A stretch of 64,000 nucleotides of DNA, taken from positions 682,001 through 746,000 of the forward strand of contig JACGCK010000005.1 in NCBI GenBank assembly GCA_014925825.1, written 5' to 3'. This DNA comes from Pholiota molesta (lineage: Eukaryota > Basidiomycota > Agaricomycetes > Agaricales > Strophariaceae). Shown piece by piece: positions 11,482-24,809 of this stretch. Position 1 is the stretch's first letter, and each line of letters opens with the position of its first letter. The notes under the pieces were generated by a model that had not been told where the DNA came from, searched no databases, and saw nothing but the letters and a program-made list of their open reading frames with translations. Both the position numbers and the translations under genes were made by a program.

Positions 11482-14070
11482 ATGTCCGCCCCTTCCTCCC
11501 CTCCCGCAGGGGCTGCCTATATTCCGTATCAAGCTTACAAGGTCTGTTCAACCCTCTAAATCCACATATCATGCTGAGCCAACCCCTATTTACATCAGTC
11601 CAAACGCCATTCTCGCAGCTTGACCAACTCTACCTCGCATTTGGTCCCGAACCAATCGCCTCCACCAGTGTCTAGACCATCCAGTGCTAATTTCAGTGGC
11701 GCATCCACCACCCTGTTTCCGTCTCAACCCCTTGACAGCGGCAATGATAGCGTTGAAGAGCCAATCGACGTTCAAATTACACCGCTCAGGCGAGCTGAAA
11801 TATCAAATGATAATTCAGCCCGTATTTCGGTGGTAGTGGACCCTCCTGTTTCTCCTGACCAACCAGCGCCGGGGACATACGCTTTAGAGGTAGCAACTAG
11901 TTCGGACTCTATTTCAAGTCCCAAAGTTGCGTCAAGCGTTGGCAAGGGATCCAAGGGAATTATGGCTTATCTGCGAGCCAGGTAGATGAGATTGCTTCGA
12001 CTAGCCAAGCATCTGCAAAGGGAACTTTATCTGTGCCTTCCAGTTCTAACTCAACTCCCAAGAAGCTTTCCACTTTTCGACGCCTACCTGCAAAAAAGGT
12101 TCAGACTCTACCGCCATCACATAACCGCAATGTCTCTACGGCTTCCCTTCCACCTCGTTTACCTGATAAGCCTTTGGAAAAAGGTCCATACGACACCCAT
12201 TCAAATCCTGCAACTCCTCACACTCCTCTCGCTTTCATTGCTCCCGATCCCGAACTTCCTCGCCATTCTGAACAGCTCCCGCCGCCAACACTACAGCTTC
12301 AACAGACTGTATCACAGTCAAGCCAGAATTCTGTTTCAACTATAAATGTGGCTCGACCTTCGTCTACAAATCCCCCTTCTCGTTTAAACTCTCCCAGTAC
12401 AACTTCATCATCTAAATCTGCTCCATATCGTCCAGGGTTCCAGCCAAAAGGAGTATATAGACCATTGACCGATGAATTCGTTGCACGACGACGGTCAATA
12501 TACGAGGGTGAAGGAGAAGGTGGAATAGCGAGAGTGGAACGCACGAAATTAGAAAGACGGCTGGAAAAACTTATCGCACTTCATTTCCCAGATCCATCCT
12601 CGCAGAGGCTTCAGCGAGACCATGATAAAGAAGACCGCCCCGGAGTCGTACCACTTGGTCGTGAAAACAGGAGGGCTTCTTCCTTTTTCGATTTTCAAAG
12701 CTTGAAAGCCATGAATCTACATGATGCAGGAGACCTTTGGAGAGGTGTTATTACCAGTAGTCTTGGAGATGCAGCGAAGATGGACATTCGAGGTCCGTTT
12801 CTTTTCGATTACACATTGGTTTCTGTTAAATTAGTTCTTATTGCAGCTCAGGAGCAACGAATAACACCTTGGCAGGATGATGCTACGGTCTCAAAATGCC
12901 CTCTGTGCTCGTGAGTGCGACTGTTTTTCTTCCGAAACCCTTACATTCTAACTCTTACTAATATATATATATATATATCAATAGTGCGGCCTTTCATCCT
13001 TTGACAAACCGAAAGCATCATTGCAGGTTATGTGGAACAATAATTTGCTCTCTACCAATAAAACATCCGCAACGCAAAACGCTATGTTCTATACTTTTCG
13101 TTGTCGATTCAAATACCAGAGAAATTGAAGAGGTCGGAGAAGGTGTAGACTATGGTGTAAGGAAGCGGAAAACGTCAACAGTAGGCGGATCCCAAAGCCG
13201 GCAAGAAGAGGAAGACAAATTTTTGAAAGGCGTAAGGATTTGTCGAGAATGTCGTCCTATTCTCTTGTACGTTTCATCACTTCTCAATGTGTGCATTCTT
13301 TGCTCACGCTATGCAGACGACAGCAATATTATCAACAAGCTCGCACTGTGCCTCTATTCGCCAAGATGTACGAAGTTCGTTTGCTCGTTGTTGCTATTGC
13401 TTTGTTTGCCTAAACTGAAAACGACTTCTATTAGCGGTTTATTCATTTAGAAGCAGACATAGAGGAATCTCTTCCCAAGTTTCAAGAGCTTCTTATGACC
13501 CTGAAGTAATATATTCATTATCCATTGCTTACCATCCTTAATTTTTTTCTTCAGCCATCAGGACCAACCAACAAAGGAAGCATCGGCTGCGCGAAAGCGT
13601 TTGCTTGAATCGTTCGCACAGTACGATCGATTGTCCAAAGAAATACGAGCGCTACCCTGTCCGAATGGTCTAGGAAGCTCTCAGGACCGTGTACAAGCCG
13701 CAATCATGACTCGGGCCAACCTATTCTTACAAAAAAACATGTTTCCTCTTCAGGTATGTGATCAGTCGCAGAAACAAAAGAAAATTGTCTAATTTGAAGA
13801 ACAGTCACTACCCACGCCTAAATCCAATATTAAGAACTCTAAATCAGCCAACGATGACACCAATGGCACAGGCCTGTCATCGACATATGTTGATCCTGAT
13901 TCGGCCGTCACTCATGCCTTCAGCCACTTCTTGAACAAGAAAATCTTTTAGAAACTTTTGTTGAAGAAGCTCAAGCACAACGTAAATTTGAAGACGTCAA
14001 AACGTTGAAATTGAATCTAGCAGAGATTCGTCAGGAGATCGAGAAGATATTAGAAGGGAAGAAATTGTAG
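11482..14070 (+). CDS. VAC1: FYVE-type zinc finger protein, VAC1/PEP7/rabenosyn-like
   Basis: Endosomal Rab/PI3P effector acting in vacuolar protein sorting (family). Start MSAPSSPPAGAAYIPYQAYK joins SKRHSRSLT after intron 11542-11598. A long Ser/Pro-rich region follows. The FYVE finger runs from KCPLC through the PI3P-binding RKHHCR motif and CG to RICREC, with an insertion loop between the halves. After a helical part (KFQELL..., LLESFAQYDRLSKEI) comes MTRANLFLQKNMFPLQ. The C-terminal Rab-binding-type helix pair is PLLEQENLLETFVEEA and LNLAEIRQEIEKIL. Frame is lost by one base at about 13917 (DSAVTHA then LQPLLEQ). A second change near 11966 (GIMA then LSASQVDEI) could be one missing base or a 44-56 nt intron. 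Confidence 0.82.
12961..12978. repeat. (AT)9 microsatellite inside an intron
   Basis: Nine AT units sit in the intron just before the FYVE exon that starts about 12985, close to the likely branch/acceptor region. Confidence 0.9.
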
Positions 14071-14834
14071 GCTTGCTAGGATGGACCTCAAGCTGAGTCG
14101 TTACGATGTCGTTCAATACATTTTTCACTCCGCATTGATTCTATTGTGTCGAAATGTTTGCGGGGCATGTCTGGTCTGAATCATGGCCCGTTAAAATATA
14201 CAAAAACTTCCTCGACTCGGGTGACCAGGCCGCATACCGAGTTACGACATTTTCTCAACGAAGCCATGTGTTCATTGCTTTCTGGCCAACGGGGTTCAAT
14301 ATGGAATGAACTTCACACCAATGCTGGTCACGCCATGGCACCAATCCCTGATATATCATAAAGGAAGATGGGTACCATGTTTACCAGGCTATGCGCTTCT
14401 CTCTCGCACTCGAAACAGCGACACTTTGGTCGATTCGCTCTGTAAGGTTTACTCGTGCATTCTCAAGTTATGACAGCAATGCGAATGGCAGTCGTGTGAT
14501 CAACGCAGGTAATCGTGTACCTCAGCCTGACAAAGCGGAGTTGCCCGGCTATCGAATAAGTATGCATAGGCACGTATAGGCTTTCTTCTGCATCTCACAC
14601 ATGGTTGATTATCCAAGAAGTTATGCGTCCGCGGGGAGAAAACACCACCCCATGATCCATCAATTATCTGGTCTCAGGGAGCATTTATGAACGCTTTGAT
14701 GACATACTGCATCCCAAGGTCTCTTCCGCACTTCTCATACTGGTAGGTACACTTTCATATTTTCCGTCAGACGACAAATAATGATGGTCAGGTTTATAGT
14801 ACCAAGAGACGGCCTTGTCAATTAATACTGCCCA
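14071..14834 (+). other. Intergenic, no gene supported
   Basis: 764 bp after the VAC1-like gene. Short open frames are present but none shows domain similarity, consistent codon use or splice structure. Part may be the promoter and leader, or an unrecognised first exon, of the next gene. Confidence 0.4.
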
Positions 14835-15769
14835 ATGCAAAAGCAGAAAAGGAACGACGATGACAACGGTGATGGCGGTGGTGGAGGCGGTAGCAGCAGC
14901 AGTACTACTACCACTACCGCTCACTCTTCACAAACCTCTGTTACCACGATCACTACAACATCAATAAAAACCACAACTCCAACCACAATAACCACCCTTG
15001 TTACGTCTATTAACAGTCCTGGGGGACATAGTGGTCCGGGACAAAGTTCTGTTGGGCCTATTAGCGGCGGTGGAGGACGAATAACGCCTCCTCCACAAAG
15101 CTTGCCGCCTAATCAGAACGTCCCATCGGGTTCTTCCTCTTCCAATCCGAGTACTGCCACAGTTTCGTCCTCTTCCTCATCATCTACCTCACAGCCTATC
15201 TTTCGGTTTAATGATCTCACGAACGCAACGGTTTGTAGTCCATTTGGACTATCTTGGACATACACTGGACCAACTTTAGTTGCCATGACTCTGAGTATTC
15301 AACAGAGTATATCACAATCCACTTCAGCCGCCACTTCCAGCAATTTACCATCGGGTCCCCAGCAACGATGCGTATTCTAACAACAAACGCCCTATCAAAT
15401 GCGGACAATTTTATTTGGACATCGGTGGATGTTATGGAAGGATGGTATATCGCGAAAGCATTCGACACATCAGCTACGTTGGGTATTTCAGCAGGCTCGA
15501 TACCCTTTTTCGTAATCCAAGGCAGTGACACCAGCTGTCTCCTGAAAGTACCCACAACAACGTCAAATCCACTTCCGAGCCAAACTTCGTCCAGTCCCTC
15601 AGGTAGTTCTAAGTCTTCAATCGGGACGGGTGACATTGTGGGCATCACCCTGGGAGTCACCGCTGGTGCAATATGCTTATTGCTAGCTTTATTTACTATC
15701 CCTCGTTTGAAGCCTCGAAACGATATTTCTGGGCCTACGAAGCCACGGAGACCTTATCTTTTATATTAA
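14835..15769 (+). CDS. Ser/Thr-rich single-pass membrane protein (Mid2-like layout), unknown function
   Basis: I do not recognise a named family. From the first usable ATG the protein has an Asp/Gly run, then long Ser/Thr tracts, then a compact segment with DLTNATVCSPFGLSWTYTG and MTLSIQQT. A 56-nt intron (gtatat...ccccag) joins it to TMRILTTNALSNADNFIWTSVD and EGWYIAKAFD. A second Ser/Pro-rich stretch leads to one hydrophobic helix (IVGITLGVTAGAICLLLALF) followed by basic residues and a short tail. This layout, O-glycosylatable ectodomain plus one helix, is that of wall-sensor-like fungal proteins. A signal peptide is not seen, so an upstream exon may be missing. Function is not assignable. 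Confidence 0.6.
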
Positions 15770-15885
15770 GATTTCCATCTGTATTTCAAAATCTACATTC
15801 CTAGAAAAATTAAATGTTACATACAATATACACAATGCAATTTATAACAGAATTCAATGTAATCAAAACAATAATGATATGCATG

Positions 15886-18800
15886 CTAGCGATGAAGCGA
15901 GCCCATGAAACTTGACAAGTCTAGTCCTTCATACTCATCTTCGGCCGGCAAGTCTTCCAAACCTTGCAATACGTTCTTCTGGGAGACAGCTCCGCTTTGT
16001 TCTTTGGCTTTAGTCTTAGCAGAAGCAATAGCATCTTCCTCTTCGCTCGTACGACGGAAAAGGTCCAGTACAAGGTCAGTATCCATTGACGCCAATCCGG
16101 TGTTCTGCTGGGTGACAACAGAGTTTGCGATATTGAGCTTAAAGCGTTGCAAACTGACATTATGGGTCATTAGATTTCTGCTTATCGACAAATGATGGAC
16201 AACATACCCCATGATTTTTTCTTCAAGTGTTCCTTTCGTGATTAACCGATATACGTTTACGACTCGCTTTTGCCCAATGCGATGAGCCCGGTCCATTGCT
16301 TGCAAATCCTTCATTGGATTCCAGTCGTGTTCGACGAAGATAACAGTATCTGCGCCCGTTAACGTTAATCCCAGGCCTCCGACATGTGTTGTTAGCAGAA
16401 GGCAGTCAATACTGGGATCGCCGTTGAAGGTTTGAACGACAGCATGACGTTTATTGGCATCGGTCCCTCCGTCAAGCCGCATATATGTGACAGAGGGCAT
16501 ATGTGCCTTGAAGAGATCCGTTTCGATTATGTCCAGCATTTGTTTCATTTGACAAAAAATGAGGACTCTATGTTGAGAAAAGGATCCATTGTTGTCCGAG
16601 ACAGCGTCGATGAGCTCTGTCTTCTGGGACTCAGGACCGATACTGTTTCCGCAGCCGATGCCACAGTCGAGAAGTATTTGTCTGCAAAAAGGTTGTCAGA
16701 TCAATCAAAATATTCAAAGGATGGAGAACTGACTTCAAAGCCAAAAGCTTAGGGGCGTGGTGTATATCATTGAGGTTATTGGAAGCTTGAGGAGCGCTAA
16801 TATGGGCGAAAGCAGAGTCGATGGCTGCCTTATCAGATTTTAGGACAAGTGCGGGGTGATTACAGAGTTTACGCAGATATTGCAGTGATTGAAAGATATG
16901 CTGCTGTCCACTGTCATTTCCTTCCGAAGGAGACGTATTGACAGTATCTGCAGCGGAAACGCTGGCCTTGGACTTGCCAAAATCATCGTAGAGGTACTTT
17001 TGAAGATCCGAAAGTTCGCAATAATAGTCTTGAATGATTTTTGGTGGTAGATCATTTAGGACATCTTCCTTCAAGCGACGAAGCAAGAATGGCAGTACTT
17101 GTTTGTGAAGTGCTTCAAGAGCCAGTGCAGCTTGAGATGGATTAGTCAACTTGATCAAGAGCTTGATATTTACATTTTAAAACGTACCAGCTTCCCCGTT
17201 TTTGCTTTTGCCATCCCGATTTGATAAAATGGGCTTTCCGAAACGTTCGTTGAATGAGGATTCCGTACCAAGGAAACCGGGCATCAGGAAATCGAACAAA
17301 CTCCAAAGCTCCAGCACATTGTTTTGTATTGGTGTTCCAGAGAGGATAAGCCGATGTTGAGCTTGAATATTTTTGACCGCCTTCGTGAGTTTCGTCTTAG
17401 CATTCTTGATGACGTGCCCTTCGTCCAGAATACAATACAGCCATCGGTAGCCCTCGAGATTCGAAATATCGTTTCGAACCACTTCATATGATGTAATGAC
17501 TACGTCGTAAGATTGTAATTTTGAAAGTAGACGAGACCGCTCCCTCGAGTTGCCAGTGTAGAGAACAGGGCGTAGTGTATTTGTATACTTCTGGATCTCG
17601 TAGTACCAATGCCCTGTCAAAGTCGGAGGACAAACGATAAGAGAGGGTAGGTGGACAGAGTCAGGCGAATTCGTTGCTTTGTGTTTTTCGGCACGTTCGA
17701 AATGCTTGCTCGCAAGAATGCATATAGATTGCAGTGTTTTTCCAAGTCCCATGTCTAATAAGGGAAGAATGAGAGATTGATCAGGTCAAAGTGTACAAAG
17801 TTGGTATTACCGTCACAAAGAATGCCATGCAGTTGATATTTGGCCAAGAAAGCAAGCCAATTGACACCATCTTGTTGATATTTGCGCAATTCAGCTTTGA
17901 TCGCGACTGGTATGATATACTGTTCAACTTTTGATCCATCCAGCAATTGACTGAGGAATTCACGCTCTTTTTCACGCCGTTTAAGAAGGTCATCCGAAAA
18001 TCCAGGAGGATCGGGCAATCCAACCTAAATATTGCATTGCTTAAACAACTTTTATTCCATAGCGAAAGGTAAGAACTAGAACACACCTCTAGAGGTACCA
18101 TCTTCACCAGCGATGCAAAAATGTTGGTAGCAGTGGAACGAATTTCGTCATTCGAATCACTCATGCGGCCGAGAATAGGCACAACCATGAAAATCACGTA
18201 TGGAAGAGCTTTTATATCAAGCCGGTTGACGATATCTAGGAAACATTTGAATATGGTTAGCACTCGTATGTATGTAATGCGAAATTTGAAAAGATGCTCA
18301 CGATATATAAGTTCGGTTGCTCCTTGTCGATTTGTTAATACCAAGGGATCTTGCAAGAGAGGGATAATTTTCTCGATGACATAGCGCATGGCCTCTGGAG
18401 TCATCAGGTCACAGATGATCGCAAAGCAACGGGCAGCAGCCTGTCGTACGATAGCAAATCGGCTTTGAAGTGCTAGGTTTATCATGGGGAATATTTCGTA
18501 CAGCTTCGGCCAAAGCTCCTCGTGGAAAGTAGGAATAACATCTTCTAAAACGCTCAGGAGTCGATGACATCCTGACCGTGTTGTTTTTCTATGAGCATAT
18601 CTGCTTGCTGAGCTGTATCTATAGCTGGATTAGAAATCGACTATACCACATTTCAAGATACCTACCTGTTTGACAAGCGCTTAGCAGCCCCCCAGCCATC
18701 GAGTGCCACATGCTTGGTATCACATCCAATAATCGAGGCCCAAACTTCGCAGATAGCTGTTGGAAAGCTTGCCCAGCTCCTCTTCGTGCAAGGCGAGCCC

Positions 18801-21800
18801 TTTGAGCTTCCTGTGATTTCTCTGTTTCTGTTCGTTCTACATCTCCGTTCGACTCTTTGGCCTTTGTGACAGATAAACCACCGGATGCTTGGAACGATAG
18901 AATGCCTTCTGTTAGTTTGCGCGAGTAAGAGAAGGTTGGGGTTTGCTCCACATCCTGGCAAAGGAAGTACAGAGATTTTTGACAATTTTATCAGGAGGTT
19001 GAGATATATTGTGTTCGACGCAAAATTCGACGAAGGATGCAACTGCGACAGCTGATCTGAGTTGTAAATCGATGTTTTCTTCGTTCTAAAAAGCCATTAG
19101 TAAGCCACAAGGGTGAATATGACGAGAATGCCTACTTTGATTCCGTTCATTATTCCCTTCACAACTGGGCTGACTTTATCGGGCGTGCTCTTGAACGCAA
19201 CGAATGCTGCTGCAAAAGCAGCTGAAATGCGAATGTCATGTTGGGTTTTGATTTCATTATACCTATCGATACTTGCGAGTATAGCATTGCGTTTTTCTGC
19301 GATTATTGCCAACTCTTTTTTCCGCGTTCGTCCTAAGGAATCCTTTAATCTTGTATACATATTCCCAACAGCGTTCTGAGCAGTTTCGATGGTAAATCGT
19401 CCCGGAACGGTACCCGAAATATCAATCTCTTTGCCGAGGAAAGGGATAGACGACATTGGAAGTTTACAATCAGTTGCAAACATCTGAAGAAGAGCGATAC
19501 AATCAGCGTGGATACGACTCAGCGCAAAGGCCATTTCATGATATGCGGGCGGCGGCTTTCCCTGCAACCATGCGAGGGTCCTCTTCGTAATCTCTTGGGC
19601 AAGATTGGATGATTCAAGAAGCAGAGGGGCTTTGTTTGTGATTTTTCCGTGTATTCCTTGGCCCATTCTTCTGCAATGACGGCTGTCAAAAACTTTTGCA
19701 ACATGCTAGTTGAATCGATGTAATGCAGAAGGATGGGTTGGAAGGTCTGATCTATCGGATTTTGCTTAAATAGAAGTATTAGTACTGTGTGACTTATTTT
19801 AAAATGTCAAGTGCAATAAATTTACCTCTGCAGGCCAATGTATCATAAGAGATGCCAAGGCTTTTGCGGTTGCAATCCTAGCTTTGAACGTTACGTCCAC
19901 AGTTATTAAGGAAAGGTCTTGAGCCAGCATGTTCTTGTCGACATTATGACGTTCCAGAGGTAGAGCTCCTTCGACCGCAATTGAAGGATTGTGGAAGGCT
20001 GAAGTGTCGATAGCTATGCCGATGGGCGTCATGACTATTGCATACCAGTCCAGAATCAATTGTTGTGTGACAACGTTCTCCATTCTTCCAGGAGAAGGGG
20101 CTATGACCGACAGCGCTGTCTTCCACGCCGAAAGGCTAGCGTCACGAATATCCGTTCGTTCTTCGCAGATCAAGTTTTGGAATAGCAATGAGACGAAAGG
20201 AGTGGAATCCAGTCTGTAGGAAGCGAAGGCACTAGCATGAATGAATCGAGGGTCTTAACTACGGCCAACCGAACATTGGGAATTGTATGCCGGAAGAATG
20301 GGAATAAGGTTTTCGCCAGCGTTGGAAGCGGTAATCTTGAAGTCTTTTGAGTATATATTCAGAGGAGTAGGAAAAAGCTTACGATGTCCCTTCTTTTGCT
20401 AAGATCTCAATCACTTTGTCATATCCTACTAACTTGCCTAAAAAACAGGTATTAATTTTAAATGAAGAAGAGATCAACTAAAATAAAATACCGAGCAGGT
20501 CCATGACCACACCAACACTCGAACTTAGATCGTCCTTCATGCACAAAGGCAGTTCCATAGCACGAGTAGAATTTGCTCAAGCGATTCGGGGAGTTGTTGG
20601 ACGATATGTTCTGCAACAGGCAATAAACATGATGCCGCAACAGATCGCACGTCATCGTCACGATCTCCCAAGCTAAACATCATTAACAAGCGAAAAAAAT
20701 TAGAAAAGACGCCATACTCACCCCAGCATTGCGGCTTCCACTACGCCACGAAGAACATCACGCCCATCCTTGGGACTTTCACAATCTTCCTGTTTCACGG
20801 AAGGAGTCTCATCGAACATGTCACTCCTCACAGCGACCTCGTATTTTATGCCAAGAAGCCCAGCATGTCGAACTTCCCAGATATGACCTCTTTCTGTATC
20901 TGTAAGTGCCTTGGTGCTTGCAATGAAGTCTTGACGTATCATCTGCAACAAAACAGAGTGGACATGGAAGAGAGAGCGACGGGGCATGAAGAGAAGAAGG
21001 GAGGCTAATGTTTGAGAAACCGTCTCTCTGACAGGCGCAACAACCTAGAAAACACATGAGTTTTTCAAGTTTCAATTCAAAACGCAAAAACTGACCTGGT
21101 CGGAAACGAAGTCGCTGAAGCGATCCAAGACCAATATGCAAAGGAATTTAGCGGCCAAATCGTTGCACCATTTTTCATGAGCTATTTCGTTTTCTGCGAT
21201 TGAAAGGTTGTCTGCCGGCGAAACTTATATTAGAGAAATGAGGATCCTGATATTTCACTTACGTACCTCGCATACCACCACATTTTCCTTGCAACTTCAA
21301 TAATTCTCTGAGTGCCATGGCAGCACCATGTCGGACTTCCCAAGCGGCACTGAATAGATCCACCTCCAGAACCCTGACGACTCCGTCCCAGATCCATACC
21401 CCTTCCTCGACTTCAAGGGCTTTTGACTGTTTCGCGGACTTGGGGGATACAGCACCTCCTTTAGACGGATCAACGACGACTTTATCAGGAGCGACTCCGA
21501 GGGTTGGACTTGAGAGTCTAGAATTTGTAGCGCCCTTTTCGTCCGGGTTGATAAGTCGTGCCCTAGGCGATGTTAGCAACAAAACTGCATAGAAATTGCA
21601 AATCTACACACTTAGCATGACCACTTGCAGCTGCCGCATAGCGGGCACCTGCGGTTTGAGGAGGGGGGCTACGAAAGCCGAATTTCCTGGTTTGCGTTTT
21701 CGTTTTAATCTGTTCCTTTCGCGAGCTGACAAAGCAGCGGTATCGACCTCAGAAACCGGGTTTGGGGCGGAAGGAGAGGGCGGATTTGGGGTCAGGGAAC

Positions 21801-22613
21801 CAGCCATCGGCGACGGTTCCTTTAAGGGGAGTTCGGGAGGACAAACATCCATCGGCGAAGAAGCTGCAGTCTCCGGCTGAGCGGGAGGTGCATTGGTATT
21901 GCTTGGATCGATCTCCATCTCGCCTGCAAATTCCTTGTCAAGATCCATGTCGTCTTCGACGCCATCCAAAAATCCGAGACCAAGCCGATTCATGGCATCT
22001 TTACGTGCTTTTTTGACTTCTTGTGCACTCGAAAGAATGCCCGCAGGCTTGACAAACTCCTTGCCTGATGAGGCTAGAAGAAGATTGCCTTGAGTGACAA
22101 GTTCTTGGATCGAAAAACTGGGGAAATCGGGCGGGGGTAGTGGCTCAGTCTCAGTCCTGTTGAGGATGGTAGCTGGCAATACATCTCTATGGCACGCAGG
22201 TTGCCAGACGGGGACAAGGGAAAATATTTGGGAAAGTGCCACAGAAGCAGCTGTACGCGATTCGAATGATTTGGAATGAAGGAAAGGAATAATCTAGAGA
22301 ATATGATTGATGCTCGTTCTATGTAGATGAGCTGGACACATACCCTAGCTACAACAGCCAACAACTCTGCCCATGCCGTGCTGTCGGTCAGCTGTATTTG
22401 CTGACGGGTTGCACCCGTTTTTATGTCGTCCTCAACGATCGTAACATCACTGATAACACTTCTAACTGCTAGCTGCGCGAGCTGCTTGGCCGCAGTATTC
22501 CTCACTGAGGGGCTTGAACCTGTATCTAGTAGTAGGAGGAGCCTGTCCAACCTGCAAATTCGCGTAAGCGACCTGTACTCATGGTGCTCGAGGAAGACAT
22601 ACCTTGAAGTCAT
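15886..22613 (-). CDS. MOT1: MOT1 (BTAF1), SNF2-family ATPase that removes TBP from DNA; several apparent base losses
   Basis: Start MTSR joins LDRLLLLLDTGSS across a short intron, the MOT1 N-terminus. HEAT-rich array follows, including LSARERNRLKRKRKPGNSAFVA and LWNCLCAMKDDLSSSVG. The ATPase lies in the C-terminal third: Walker A in MGLGKTLQSI, DEGH box in LDEGHVIKNAKTK, SGTPIQNNVLELW, LLTTHVGGLGLTLTGADTV, DRAHRIGQKR. It ends DLSSFMGSLHR. Six exons lose frame by one base, near 21670, 20540, 20204, 19647, 18960 and 18556; in each the family sequence continues in the next frame with no intron available. Restored length would be about 1,900 residues, normal for MOT1. The ATPase third appears clean. 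MOT1 is essential in yeast, so real inactivation is unlikely. Confidence 0.93.
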
Positions 22614-22835
22614 GCCTTAAATGGCAAATCGGGCCGGGAACGATCGGTCGCTTTATTAAAGTCGCAGACTGCGTGTATTTGGGTTTGTTTACGGGGGGAT
22701 TTTCTGAGACGAGCGCTCGCCTTTAAATCTCCTCTGATGAACTGTGACTTGAGTCCGTGACTGTCACAGATCTTGCCAAACTTAGTATTCCCGAAAAAAC
22801 CCTGACCTCAGGCGCCGTCCTTCCGCGCGTTTTCA
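22614..22835. promoter_or_regulatory. Divergent promoter, MOT1 / JmjC gene
   Basis: 222 bp between the two start codons. No gene and no certain motif seen. Confidence 0.5.
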
Positions 22836-24276
22836 ATGGCCTCCGTCCACTGGCAGCGCGCTATTGCATCTGACGTCGCCCAAGTCATCAGGCACTTGGA
22901 TCCTCAGCTCGGCTCTGTAGCCACCGAATGTATGACTCGACTCTCCTCACTCCCGTTTTGCTGACTTGGGTCTTATATCAGCCTTCCAAGTCCTTCGAGA
23001 AGCCGCTTCGGATATCGCACAAGGTAGGAATGAGGAAAGATGGTCTGTGCGGCTGCTGGAGTTGATGAACTCGGCGCATAGGAGGATGCGAGATGCCAAT
23101 TCTCCCTTCGAGTTGGCTGAGTGGCGAACAGTTTATATGGATTCCTGTATTCTTAGAGGGCTCGCACAATCCATTTTTGCCGACTCTCTACCAGCGATAT
23201 CTACCCTCGATCACGCTATCATAATAGCAGGGGCATCTGGAAAACAACTGGATCTGATATTGGGCATTATCGGCAAGATTCAATCATCTCTACCAAGAGT
23301 CTCCACTCTCAATACTAGCCTTTCTCAACCCATATCAATTGTCCCCGAAGGCTTGCAAGATACAATACCATGTCCACATCCCCTTCATTTCTGGCATTCC
23401 AGTCTAATTTCTCCCAAGCGCCATTCATCCTCCGCAACTATGCTTGCACCTGGCCTGCATTAAATGACCATGCTTGGAAATATGCAACATATCTCCGTTC
23501 CGTGGCAGGGCCTGGTCGAGTCGTTCCTGTCGAAATAGGACATGACTATCGGTTGGCGGATTGGAAGCAAGATCTCCTTTCTTGGGATGACTTCTTATCC
23601 ACTCTCGACTTCGAAGATCAAACCTCTTCACGATCGAATGCAAATTTACTATATCTGGCTCAACATGATCTAACTAAACAATTCCCCGCTTTGCGGGAAG
23701 ATATCGTTGTCCCGGACTATGTTTATGCGTCATTGAGCTCGAAGGACTTCCCGGGCTATTGTCCTCCCAATAACGACGATCAGATCATCCTCAATACGTG
23801 GCTGGGCCCTAAAGGGACTATGTCGCCTGCTCATATAGTACGTTCGTACGTCACCTACACGTTTTGCGTGCTTCTCATTTTTTTTTTTCGTTCAGGATCC
23901 CTATTATAATTGTTATGGTATGCGTTATTACTTTGATATTATGCTATTTAGTAACAGTGTGATAGTTCAAGTTGTAGGTCGTAAGTCTGTGTGGTTGGCT
24001 CCCCCTTCGGTGTCTTCATCTATGTACCCTTTCGTAAAACCATCAGACGATGAACCAAACCACCATCTTCCAAGTTCTGAGCTTGGTAACACATCCAAGG
24101 TCGATGTCTTTGCCGAAGCACACCATCTGCAGGAATATCCCGATTTTGTGCGGAGAGTCATACCAGCCGCGATGACTGCTACGTTAGGACCGGGTGACAT
24201 GCTTTTTTTCCCTCCTGGCTGGTGGCATGCTATGAGAAGTGAATCCACAAGTTTCTCTTTCTCCATCTGGTTTTGA
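22836..24276 (+). CDS. JmjC-domain protein, KDM8/JMJD5-like
   Basis: Start MASVHWQRAIASDVAQVIRH. The N-terminal helical half continues SFQVLREAASD ... WRTVYMDSCILRG. The cupin half reads SQAPFILRNYA, WPALNDHAW, TYLRSVAGPGRVVPVEIG, then ILNTWLGPKGTMSPAH-ID-PYYNCYVQVVGRKSVWLAPP, and ends FFPPGWWHAMRSE...FSIWF. HxD in PAHID and the distal His in WWHAMRS are the Fe(II) ligands, so the 2-oxoglutarate oxygenase core looks complete. JMJD5 relatives hydroxylate or cleave at Arg/Lys residues; the substrate here is not known. At 23380-23383 the frame moves by one base within a C run (PCPHP then PSFLAF). A 62-nt GT-AG removal from 23341 could also restore frame. Confidence 0.8.
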
Positions 24277-24809
24277 CTCATCACTCTGATTCATTTACTT
24301 GTTCATACCAGCACCAGTATGTATGCCTCTTTATACATACCACGATAATCGATTTCACTTTTTGTCGTTCAATCACTCATACCCATACCGAGTCATGTTT
24401 GAAAAATTTGCAAGGAAGGAACATTTTTTATTTTTTAAAAAAAAAACTGTTGGTGAGTATCACAGCCGGGGAAGATTAAATGTGCAATTTGCACCCGCAG
24501 GATGTACCAATGGTCCAGGATTAGATAAGCAAGGTACTTATTCGACCTGTCCGTTCGTTTTGATCAAATCCACTCTCGCCGTTTTGTATGCGCGCAGACG
24601 GTATCTCCATCCTTCTTTGCTCGGCTTTTCGAACATCACGGCCTTTCGTAAAGATTTTCTTTGTGCTGACGCAAACCCCTGCTAACAACAGCCGAACCCT
24701 CTGCTGGCGAGTCTAAGGACTACTGTATCTTCGAGCCGTTCTGCATGCTGTAGCCTATTGTCGACTCTTAAGTGCGCTGTGCCAACCATACATCTGTTTC
24801 CTTCACTAG
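24277..24809 (+). other. Intergenic, JmjC 3' side and SOG2 promoter
   Basis: 533 bp with no supportable gene. It includes an A-rich run near 24437-24446. Open frames present lack splice or family support. Confidence 0.45.

Noticed and set aside
13905..13930. Programmed ribosomal frameshifting to explain the VAC1 break
   Set aside because: No slippery site and stem is evident, and similar one-base shifts occur in many unrelated genes of the window.
24299..24685. 128-codon plus-strand open frame between the JmjC gene and SOG2
   Set aside because: No family similarity or splice structure, and it includes an A-rich run; looks like random open frame in intergenic DNA.
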